Shown here in pieces: positions 4,768 to 11,166 of a stretch of 11,931 bases of DNA (positions are counted from its first letter, which is position 1; each line of letters starts with the position of its first letter). A program made the position numbers and the translations under genes. The stretch is taken from the NCBI GenBank assembly GCA_038200305.1, contig JBBPYD010000232.1, positions 1-11,931 of the forward strand. Reading direction: 5' to 3'. The stretch comes from JANXXV01 sp038200305 (lineage in GTDB: Bacteria > Acidobacteriota > Terriglobia > Bryobacterales > Bryobacteraceae). The notes below the pieces were generated by a model that had not been told where the DNA came from, searched no databases, and saw only the letters and a program-made list of their open reading frames with translations.

Positions 4768-6621
4768 CTCGGCGACGATCATCCCGAGTCTGCGCTGATC
4801 GCCAGGCGGGGCAAAGGTTTTGTCGACAGAAATGGTGACAGTGCTGCCGCTGACCGGTCCCGTCGTCAGCGTATAGCTGCCCGGTGCTGTATACGTTTTG
4901 TCTTCCAGAACTGTGCCGTCCAGCGAGAGCGTTACGCGGCGGGCCGGCGCGGCATCGGGAATATTGAACGTGAGATGCAGCGGCTCCGGTTGGGGCGGCG
5001 GCTTCAAGAGCACAATGGCTTTTTCGCCCATCCATCGCCAGGATGCCTCCGCTTCGTAAAGTCCGCTCACGATCTGCGTTTGTGCCGCAGGCGCGCTCAT
5101 CGTCAAATAGGACTGCGTGGGCTTGCGTTCCACAACTACCTCGGCGCGCACGCGGTCAATCGGCCGCGTCGAGATGTCAAACGGACGGAAACCCAGCGAA
5201 GCGGTGGAGTAGCCGGATTTGGAGCCGAGTCCGATCAGCCGGAATGGCAATATGGACGTGATCTCGCGAGTTGCCAATGGGACAAGCTGACCGCCGCCGG
5301 TGGTGACTGGAACGGGAAAGCCGAGATCGCTTGAGATCAGCAGCTCGCCGGGATACAGTGCTCGGCCGCGCAGAACCGGTAGGCCGCCGTCAGACTCGAA
5401 GTAATAGCGCAGGCCCCATTCGCCATTGATCCAGGCGCGCTTTCCGATCACCTGATCATGAAGACTATGCGCGAATTGCCGGTAGCCGTCCCAATGCTGA
5501 TAATTGACCACCGCCAGGATGAGGCTGAGAGCCAATTGCAGTGCGAACGCCGCAGGAACCCAGCGCCTCTGCCGCGCGGCGATCAAGGCAACCGGCGCAG
5601 CCATGGGTAGAAGATATCGTGCCGATCCCGCGAAGAAGATAATCAGAGCCGCGGCAAAAAATACCAATATCCAGGCTTGCAGAAAATTGGGATGCCGCTC
5701 GATACACGAGGCTAGCACCATGACGCCAACGCCAAATGAGATCCAGAACAGCGGATTGGGATCGATGAAGATGCCGGCACCGGCTGCCGTCAGCCCATAG
5801 ATCCAACGCTTCCGGAAAGCCGCCACAGCAAGCAGCGGGAATACGATCCAGCCGGCGTGTGCCGTCAGAGCAACGGCATTCCTCAGCTTGTTCTGAATCT
5901 GCTGAAGTCCATAAGTCTGGAAGTATCCGACGAGCACGGTAGCCGGCACGGAGCCGCTTGATTGCTTCTCGTACAGTTGATAGCCAGCCACTACGAAGGG
6001 CGCAACGAACACGCCGATCCAGCCGGGCCGCCATGCGGGGTTCTTATGCCACAAGTAGAATGCGAGTATCGGAGCGGCGATGATCGCTTGATACGCAGCC
6101 ATAGCCGCCAGAGCCAAGGCCAGCGCACTGGCGCTGAGCATGACAACCGAACTCCGGTCCACCGCTGCTACAAATAACGCAATCCCCAGCATCCAAAACG
6201 CGAGGAACGGCAAATCGGATTCGAGTGAATTTCCGTTCACCACAAACGCCGGGGCCGCAATGAACAGCAGCGCCGCCCACAACGGCGTCGGGGAAAACCG
6301 CCGCGCCAGCAGCAGCATGGAGAGTGCGGCGATTAGCGAGAAGCCGATGTACACCGCATGGAATGGCATTTCATAAATGTCGCCAAAGATCGCGAGCAGC
6401 GCCGCCAGCGTCCAGGCATTCAGCGGAGGATGCGGATGCCCCTGCATCTGCACGACCTGGCCTTGGAACACGTAGGAAGTGTGGTTCGGATGCGCCGGAT
6501 CGATTTGCGCGTGCTGCGCCCCGGCCAGATAGTACACATCATCACCCTGGATCGCCTGGTTGAGAAAGGGCAGGCGAATCAGAACGATGAGAGCCGCAAC
6601 GAGAAGAACTTGACGGAGCAT
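4753..6621 (-). CDS. GT-C membrane glycosyltransferase (ArnT/PMT-like) with C-terminal soluble domain
   Basis: This 622-residue protein is a probable polyprenyl-phosphate-dependent glycosyltransferase of the ArnT/PMT (GT-C) superfamily. About twelve hydrophobic segments lie between residues 1 and 372. The first is followed by an acidic pair in QGDDVYYLAG (Asp27-Asp28), the usual catalytic position in the first periplasmic loop of GT-C enzymes, and GHPHPPLNAW follows at 61-70. The family-typical RYLLPMAAP occurs at about 335. After residue 372 comes a non-membrane region of about 250 residues, ending in a beta-rich, proline-rich part (about 520-622: SWRWMGEKAIVLL, then LHLTFNIPDAAPARRVTLSLDG, then GMIVAELGFR) that may bind carbohydrate; this is inference. 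The ATG is 21 nt downstream of the gcvPB stop, so it is probably the last gene of the gcv operon. No strong Shine-Dalgarno is seen. The substrate is unknown. Confidence 0.83.
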   Translation of the reverse strand: MLRQVLLVAALIVLIRLPFLNQAIQGDDVYYLAGAQHAQIDPAHPNHTSYVFQGQVVQMQGHPHPPLNAWTLAALLAIFGDIYEMPFHAVYIGFSLIAALSMLLLARRFSPTPLWAALLFIAAPAFVVNGNSLESDLPFLAFWMLGIALFVAAVDRSSVVMLSASALALALAAMAAYQAIIAAPILAFYLWHKNPAWRPGWIGVFVAPFVVAGYQLYEKQSSGSVPATVLVGYFQTYGLQQIQNKLRNAVALTAHAGWIVFPLLAVAAFRKRWIYGLTAAGAGIFIDPNPLFWISFGVGVMVLASCIERHPNFLQAWILVFFAAALIIFFAGSARYLLPMAAPVALIAARQRRWVPAAFALQLALSLILAVVNYQHWDGYRQFAHSLHDQVIGKRAWINGEWGLRYYFESDGGLPVLRGRALYPGELLISSDLGFPVPVTTGGGQLVPLATREITSILPFRLIGLGSKSGYSTASLGFRPFDISTRPIDRVRAEVVVERKPTQSYLTMSAPAAQTQIVSGLYEAEASWRWMGEKAIVLLKPPPQPEPLHLTFNIPDAAPARRVTLSLDGTVLEDKTYTAPGSYTLTTGPVSGSTVTISVDKTFAPPGDQRRLGMIVAELGFR

Positions 6622-6642
6622 TCGAAAGTGAATGCCCTATTA

Positions 6643-8145
6643 TCAATCAGCCGCTTTGCTCGCCGTGGCTTCCGGCCGCCAGCGCACGATCGGCTTGCGG
6701 GCGGCCGTCACTTCATCCACCCGGCTGGTACGCGTGAGGTACGGCGCCTTCAACACCATTTGCGGGTCTTCTTCCACTTCTTTCGCAATGGAAATCATGG
6801 CGTCGACGAAGAGGTCGATCTCGCGTTTGCCTTCGGTCTCGGTTGGCTCGATCATCAGAGCGCCGTGGACGATCAGCGGGAAGCTCACGGTGTAGGGGTG
6901 GAATCCGTAATCGATCAGGCGCTTTGCAATATCGCCTGTACGGACGCCTTTCTTAGCCTGCCGGTCGTCACTGAAAACCACTTCATGCATGGATGGGGCT
7001 TTATACGGCAGATCGTAGTACGGCTCCAACATGCTCCGGATGTAATTCGCGTTGAGCACGGCATCCATGGTGGCGCGGCGCAAACCGTCTCCACCGTGCG
7101 CCATGATATAGGCGAGCGCGCGCACCAGCACGCCAAAATTCCCGTAGAACGCCCGCACCTTGCCGATGGATTGCGGCAGATCGTAGTTGAACGTCCACTG
7201 ATCGCCCACACGTTTCAGCCGCGGATACGGCAGGAACGGCTCCAGATGCTTCTTCACTGCGACCGCACCGGACCCCGGACCACCGCCTCCATGGGGAGTG
7301 GAGAACGTCTTGTGCAAATTCAGATGCATCACATCGACGCCGAAATCGCCGGGCCGTGCCATGCCCACCAGCGCGTTCATGTTCGCGCCGTCCATATACA
7401 CCAGGCCGCCCTTGGCATGCACGATGCGGGTGATCTCAATGATGTTCTCTTCAAACACGCCAATCGTGTTCGGATTCGTGATCATCAGGCCGGCGACGGT
7501 TTCATCCATCGCGCTGGACAGCGTTGCAAGATCCACCAGACCGCGCTCATTCGAGGCGATGTTCTGCACCGCATAGCCGCACATGTGAGCCGTGGCCGGA
7601 TTGGTCCCGTGCGCCGAATCGGGAATCAGAATCTTCTTCCGAGCGCCGCCACGGGCTTCCAGCAGCGACCGGATCAGCATGATGCCGGTCATCTCGCCAT
7701 GCGCGCCGGCAGCGGGCTGCAGCGTGACCGCGTCCATGCCGGTGATCTCAGCAAGGCAGCGCTCGAGTTCAGCCATGATCTCCATCGCGCCTTGCGACAG
7801 CGATTCGGGCTGATACGGATGAGCCCAAGCGAGCGCTTCGGTTCGAGCGACCAACTCATTGACCCTGGGGTTGTACTTCATGGTGCATGACCCGAGCGGG
7901 TACAGCCCCAAATCAATCGCGTAGTTCCACGTCGATAACCGCGTGAAGTGGCGGATAGTTTCCACTTCACTCACTTCCGGAAATCCTTCAATCTCTTCGC
8001 GAACGTGATCGGAACCCAGAACCGCTTTCGCATCCACAGCGGGCACGTCCAGGGCGGGCAATTGATAGCCCTTCTTTCCGGGTGAGCTCATTTCAAACAG
8101 TAGAGGCTCATTCTGCACGATGTGTGGTCTGGTCTTGCGAATCAT
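6643..8145 (-). CDS. gcvPB: Glycine dehydrogenase (decarboxylating) subunit 2
   Basis: This 500-residue protein is the C-terminal half of the two-subunit P protein of the glycine cleavage system. With GcvPA it uses pyridoxal phosphate (PLP) to decarboxylate glycine and pass the aminomethyl group to lipoyl-GcvH in the cytoplasm. Diagnostic motifs are LYPLGSCTMKYNPR (81-94), LQPAAGAHGE (142-151), PDSAHGTNPATA (175-186), MDGANMNA (251-258) and the PLP lysine in LNLHKTFSTPHGGGGPG, Lys279. The C-terminus contains GFHPYTVSFP and EPTETEGK, as expected for the family, and the length is normal. The ATG follows the gcvPA stop after a single base (TGA-C-ATG), with AGAGG 9 nt upstream inside gcvPA, indicating coupled translation. 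A long open frame on the opposite strand over this gene is a codon-usage shadow. Confidence 0.97.
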   Translation of the reverse strand: MIRKTRPHIVQNEPLLFEMSSPGKKGYQLPALDVPAVDAKAVLGSDHVREEIEGFPEVSEVETIRHFTRLSTWNYAIDLGLYPLGSCTMKYNPRVNELVARTEALAWAHPYQPESLSQGAMEIMAELERCLAEITGMDAVTLQPAAGAHGEMTGIMLIRSLLEARGGARKKILIPDSAHGTNPATAHMCGYAVQNIASNERGLVDLATLSSAMDETVAGLMITNPNTIGVFEENIIEITRIVHAKGGLVYMDGANMNALVGMARPGDFGVDVMHLNLHKTFSTPHGGGGPGSGAVAVKKHLEPFLPYPRLKRVGDQWTFNYDLPQSIGKVRAFYGNFGVLVRALAYIMAHGGDGLRRATMDAVLNANYIRSMLEPYYDLPYKAPSMHEVVFSDDRQAKKGVRTGDIAKRLIDYGFHPYTVSFPLIVHGALMIEPTETEGKREIDLFVDAMISIAKEVEEDPQMVLKAPYLTRTSRVDEVTAARKPIVRWRPEATASKAAD

Positions 8146-8146
8146 G

Positions 8147-9457
8147 TCAGAATGCCTCTTTTACTTTGTCCATGTGCTCGCGCTTGCTCATTTCGGTGGC
8201 GCAGAGCAACATGCAATCCTTGAGCTCCGGATAGAATTTCCCTAGCGGAAGCCCTCCTATAATTTTGCCGCCTAGAAGCTTTTCGTTCACCGTCTCCGGC
8301 GGCGTCCCATTGCAGGAGACAACGAACTCGTTGAAAAACGGCCCGGAGAAGCGTTTTTTCAATCCATCCACGAGATAGTGCGCCTTGGCCAGATTTTGTT
8401 CAGCCAACTCGCGAAGCCCTTCTTTGCCGTACACGCTCATGAACACGGTAGCCATCAGCGCAATCAGCGCTTGATTGGTGCAGATGTTTGAAGTCGCTTT
8501 CTCACGGCGGATATGCTGCTCGCGGGTAGAGAGCGTCAGACAAAACGCCCGGTTCCCGCGCGAATCTTTCGTCTCCCCCACCAGTCTGCCCGGAATCTGA
8601 CGAATAAACTTTTCTTTGGTGGCGATGATGCCGGCGAACGGGCCGCCATAGCTCGGCGTAATCGCAAACGATTGCAACTCGCCGGCCACGATGTCCGCAT
8701 CTTTCGGCGGCTCAAGCAGTCCAAGAGAAACCGCTTCGGTGAACACCATCACCAGCAGCGCGCCATGCCGATGTGCAAGTGCAGCGGCAGCCTTGATGTC
8801 TTCCACGATTCCGAAAAAATTCGGCGATTGCACGATGACCGCGGCCACCTCATCGTTCAGCTTCGCTTCCAGATCCTTCAGATCGATAGCGCCGCTGCCG
8901 GAAACGTAGCCGAACTCGGAAATCGGCATGCCCTGGTGTTGGGCATACGTCCGCAATACTTCGCGATACTCCGGATGAACGGTCTTCGACGTCAGAATTC
9001 GATCGCGCCCCGTGATTCGCACCGCCATCATGGCCGCTTCCGGGACCGCGGACGATCCGTCGTACATGGAGGCGTTCGCCACCTCCATTCCGGTCAACTG
9101 GCACACCATAGTTTGAAATTCAAAAATGGTGGTCAGTGTCCCCTGGGCGATTTCGGCTTGGTACGGCGTATAAGAAGTGAGGAACTCGCCCCGCGAAACG
9201 ATGGTGTCCACCATTACCGGGCGGTAGTGATAATATACGCCCGCACCCAAAAAGGAGGCGTACCCCGTTGCGTTCTCAGCCGCACGCTCACGGAAATAAT
9301 CGACGATCTCGTATTCGGATTTTCCGGGTTCAATCGCCAGAGGGGCGTTCAGTTTAGCTTCGGACGGCAGATGGGAAAACAGATCTTCTAAAGAATCGGC
9401 GCCGCAAACTTCCAGCATCTGGCGGCGTTCGGATTCAGACTTCGGTAGATAGCGCAA
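8147..9457 (-). CDS. gcvPA: Glycine dehydrogenase (decarboxylating) subunit 1
   Basis: This 436-residue protein is the N-terminal half of the split P protein and pairs with GcvPB to form the glycine decarboxylase. It begins MRYLPKSESERRQML, typical of the family, then FLGAGVYYHYRP (69-80), the conserved SYTPYQAEIAQGTL (95-108), NASMYDGSSAVPEA (128-141) and, later, GRLVGET and TREQHIRREKATSNICTNQ. The start codon is TTG (9457-9455), one base after the gcvH stop. An AGGAG sequence lies about 12 nt upstream inside gcvH. The start is trusted because it gives the usual N-terminus and no ATG is nearby in frame. Split P proteins are common in acidobacteria, Gram-positives and archaea, whereas proteobacteria such as E. 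coli carry a fused GcvP. The C-terminus (TEMSKREHMDKVKEAF) is intact. Confidence 0.97.
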   Translation of the reverse strand: MRYLPKSESERRQMLEVCGADSLEDLFSHLPSEAKLNAPLAIEPGKSEYEIVDYFRERAAENATGYASFLGAGVYYHYRPVMVDTIVSRGEFLTSYTPYQAEIAQGTLTTIFEFQTMVCQLTGMEVANASMYDGSSAVPEAAMMAVRITGRDRILTSKTVHPEYREVLRTYAQHQGMPISEFGYVSGSGAIDLKDLEAKLNDEVAAVIVQSPNFFGIVEDIKAAAALAHRHGALLVMVFTEAVSLGLLEPPKDADIVAGELQSFAITPSYGGPFAGIIATKEKFIRQIPGRLVGETKDSRGNRAFCLTLSTREQHIRREKATSNICTNQALIALMATVFMSVYGKEGLRELAEQNLAKAHYLVDGLKKRFSGPFFNEFVVSCNGTPPETVNEKLLGGKIIGGLPLGKFYPELKDCMLLCATEMSKREHMDKVKEAF

Positions 9458-9458
9458 T

Positions 9459-9842
9459 TCAGGCTTTCTCTCCTACATAGGTTTGATAATCCGCGGGTGA
9501 GAGAAGGTTCTTAATTTCATCCGGCGCGCTCAGCCGGATTTTCACCAGCCATGCCGATCCGTGGGGATCGTCGTTCAGCTTCTCAGGATTGGCCGCGAGT
9601 AGTTCATTCGCTTCAACTACTTCACCGGATACGGGTGAGTAGATATCCGATACGGCTTTGACCGATTCAACCGAACCGAACGTCTTGCCCTGAGTGACAG
9701 CGGAACCCACGCGTGGCATATCAACGTACACGATATCGCCGAGCTCGGCCTGCGCATGTTCGGTGATTCCGACGGTCCCGACGCCGCCGTCTACAGACAC
9801 CCACTCGTGTTCCTTCGTGTAGCGAAAGTTTTCTGGATACAT
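9459..9842 (-). CDS. gcvH: Glycine cleavage system H protein
   Basis: This 127-residue lipoyl carrier protein shuttles the aminomethyl group between the P, T and L proteins. It begins MYPENFRYTKEHEWV and contains GITEHAQAELGDIVYVDMP and the lipoylation motif ESVKAVSDIYSP, with Lys62 as the lipoyl-lysine. The C-terminal part includes NDDPHGSAWLVKI, and the length is usual for GcvH. Its ATG lies 5 nt after the gcvT stop without a clear Shine-Dalgarno, suggesting translational coupling. Its stop precedes the gcvPA TTG by one base. No odd features were noted. A lipoylation enzyme and lipoamide dehydrogenase must be encoded elsewhere. Confidence 0.98.
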   Translation of the reverse strand: MYPENFRYTKEHEWVSVDGGVGTVGITEHAQAELGDIVYVDMPRVGSAVTQGKTFGSVESVKAVSDIYSPVSGEVVEANELLAANPEKLNDDPHGSAWLVKIRLSAPDEIKNLLSPADYQTYVGEKA

Positions 9843-9847
9843 TTATG

Positions 9848-10951
9848 TTATTTTGCCCGCTTATAGAAAGGAGTTGGAACCGTTACCGCGTCCACTGGCT
9901 GGTTGCGGATCATGATCTGAATAGTACGCCCTGGTTCGGCGGATTCCACAGGCAGATAACACAGCCCAATGTTTTTGTTTAACGTTGGCGATGGCCCGCC
10001 GCTGGTGACGAACCCCGCCGGCTTGCCATCCAGCCACACTTCATACCCGTCACGGCCGATGCCGCGCCCGGTCATTTCGAACCCGACGAGCTTGCGCATC
10101 ACGCCCTGCTCTTTCTGCTTCTCAAGCGCGGCCTTGCCTACGAATTCGTCTTTGTCGAACTTTACGATCCAGCCGAGGTCCGCTTCCAGGGGATTGATAG
10201 AGGCGCCGATCTCATGACCGTACAACGCCATCTTCGCTTCCAGCCGCAGTGTGTTCCGCGCGCCCAGACCACACGGCTTGATCCCATACTCCAAGCCGGC
10301 TTCCAGAAGTTTGTCCCAAACCGCCGGTGCTTCATCCGGAGTAACGTAAATCTCAAATCCATCCTCGCCGGTATAGCCGGTCCGGGCGATACGGGCCCAG
10401 ACACCCGCGGCTTCTCCGTCAACGAAGTGATAGTACTTGATCGGCGCGAGTGGCGTGGCGGTCAACTTCTGTAACGTGTCGATTGCCTTCGGCCCCTGAA
10501 CGGCGATCTGCGCATAGCGATCGCTTGCGTACTCAACGGTCGCCTTCTTATTGTTCATCAGAACAATGTGATCGTAATCTTTCTCCTGATTGGAGGCGTT
10601 CACACAGATGAAGAAATGATCGTCATCCACTTTATGGACCAGAATGTCGTCCACGAATCCACCATGTTCATATAACAGGCCGGAGTAGTGCGCCTGGCCC
10701 ACCGCCAGACGCGACGCCGCGTTGGAGGAAATGTAGTCAACCAGATTGAGCGCTTCGGGACCGCGGACCTCAATCTCACCCATATGGCTGACGTCAAAAA
10801 GCCCCACAGCAGTCCTGACGGCGTGATGTTCTTCCAGAATGCCTGAGTAGACCACCGGCATATCCCAACCGCCAAAGTCGACCATTTTGGCTTTCATGCG
10901 ACGATGCACCGCGTTCAGAGGAGTGGTTTTCAACGCAGCAGTCTGGGTCAT
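9848..10951 (-). CDS. gcvT: Glycine cleavage system T protein (aminomethyltransferase)
   Basis: This 367-residue enzyme takes the aminomethyl group from GcvH, releases ammonia and makes 5,10-methylene-tetrahydrofolate. Family features are MVDFGGWDMPVVYSGI (23-38), LFDVSHMGEIEVRG (51-64), FVDDILVHKV (99-108, with Asp101 at the position of the catalytic Asp of E. coli GcvT), ARTGYTGEDGFEIY and LGARNTLRLEAKMALYGHE. The C-terminal barrel includes VTSGGPSPTLNKNIG. The length is standard. It is the first gene of the minus-strand gcv operon. The ATG is 9 nt after a -10-like hexamer, and no Shine-Dalgarno is visible, so a leaderless or near-leaderless transcript is possible. The annotation is secure. 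Confidence 0.98.
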   Translation of the reverse strand: MTQTAALKTTPLNAVHRRMKAKMVDFGGWDMPVVYSGILEEHHAVRTAVGLFDVSHMGEIEVRGPEALNLVDYISSNAASRLAVGQAHYSGLLYEHGGFVDDILVHKVDDDHFFICVNASNQEKDYDHIVLMNNKKATVEYASDRYAQIAVQGPKAIDTLQKLTATPLAPIKYYHFVDGEAAGVWARIARTGYTGEDGFEIYVTPDEAPAVWDKLLEAGLEYGIKPCGLGARNTLRLEAKMALYGHEIGASINPLEADLGWIVKFDKDEFVGKAALEKQKEQGVMRKLVGFEMTGRGIGRDGYEVWLDGKPAGFVTSGGPSPTLNKNIGLCYLPVESAEPGRTIQIMIRNQPVDAVTVPTPFYKRAK

Positions 10952-10960
10952 GAAAAACCC

Positions 10961-10990
10961 AATCTAACAGGCAGTTCCATAAACAGTCAA
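10961..10990 (-). promoter_or_regulatory. Predicted promoter of the gcv operon
   Basis: On the minus strand, TTGACT (10990-10985, five of six matches to the -35 consensus) is followed after 18 bp by TGT-TAGATT, an extended -10 with the hexamer at 10966-10961. Nine bases then lead to ATG 10951. Initiation 6-7 nt after the hexamer would leave a leader of only 2-3 nt. This is the best complete promoter match in the window and resembles the TGTTAGACT elements before the PpiC-type and NHL genes. It leaves no room for a leader riboswitch. Confidence 0.6.
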
Positions 10991-11015
10991 ATAACAGAGC
11001 CGGTTACATCCTTTC

Positions 11016-11028
11016 AGAAAAGTTTTCT
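11016..11028. promoter_or_regulatory. AT-rich palindrome, possible operator
   Basis: AGAAAA-G-TTTTCT is a perfect 6-bp inverted repeat around one base. It lies in the spacer between the divergent gcvT and OmpA-type genes, about 25 bp upstream of the predicted gcv -35. This is an activator-like position. Short AT-rich palindromes also arise by chance. Confidence 0.25.
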
Positions 11029-11066
11029 TGCAACCATCGTGTAATTTCTCCCTCTAAGACTAGATG

Positions 11067-11103
11067 GGAAGTGTGCTTCCTGGAAACGCGTTCCCGAACG
11101 GAA
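11067..11103. promoter_or_regulatory. Array of alternating GGAA/TTCC half-sites
   Basis: Five half-sites alternate within 37 bp: GGAA (11067), TTCC (11077), GGAA (11082), TTCC (11091) and GGAA (11100). They form two adjacent inverted repeats (GGAA-N6-TTCC and GGAA-N5-TTCC) plus a third, opposite-facing pair, TTCC-N5-GGAA. CGTTC-CC-GAACG (11089-11100) is embedded in it. The array lies directly upstream of the likely OmpA-type promoter and about 75 bp upstream of the gcv -35, so it could be a regulator-binding region. The regulator is unknown. Confidence 0.35.
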
Positions 11104-11106
11104 ACG

Positions 11107-11135
11107 TCGATTTGTTTAGCGTAAAGTGGTACTCT
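11107..11135 (+). promoter_or_regulatory. Weak predicted promoter of the OmpA-family lipoprotein gene
   Basis: TCGATT (11107-11112) and TACTCT (11130-11135) are 17 bp apart, and the -10 carries an extended TGG just upstream. Each hexamer matches only three of six consensus bases, so this is a tentative placement. It would give a leader of about 25 nt containing the strong Shine-Dalgarno. Confidence 0.25.
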
Positions 11136-11152
11136 ACTTGCTGATGTACCAC
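11126..11152. repeat. 7-bp perfect inverted repeat before the OmpA-type gene
   Basis: GTGGTAC (11126-11132) and GTACCAC (11146-11152) are exact reverse complements separated by 13 bases, and the right arm abuts the Shine-Dalgarno. If transcription starts upstream it would form an RNA hairpin next to the ribosome binding site. If the -10 at 11130 is used, the left arm lies in the promoter and the repeat is more likely an operator. Confidence 0.45.
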
Positions 11153-11160
11153 AAGGAGGT
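11153..11160 (+). promoter_or_regulatory. Strong Shine-Dalgarno of the OmpA-family gene
   Basis: AAGGAGGT, a full anti-SD complement, lies 6 nt before ATG 11167. It is the strongest ribosome binding site in the window and suggests high translation, as expected for an abundant outer-membrane lipoprotein. Confidence 0.85.
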
Positions 11161-11166
11161 TAACAG

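Noticed and set aside
6358..7890. Long plus-strand open frame of 510 codons opposite gcvPB
   Set aside because: It is antisense to a textbook gcvPB with all motifs intact, has no recognisable domain and an unnatural His/Arg-rich composition. It arises from codon bias on the other strand.
8513..9391. Plus-strand open frame of 292 codons opposite gcvPA
   Set aside because: It is antisense to an intact gcvPA, Arg/His-rich and without a domain, so it is a shadow.
10952..11166. Glycine riboswitch upstream of gcvT
   Set aside because: No tandem glycine-aptamer-like conserved core was seen on the minus strand, and the best promoter lies only 9 nt before the ATG, leaving no leader.
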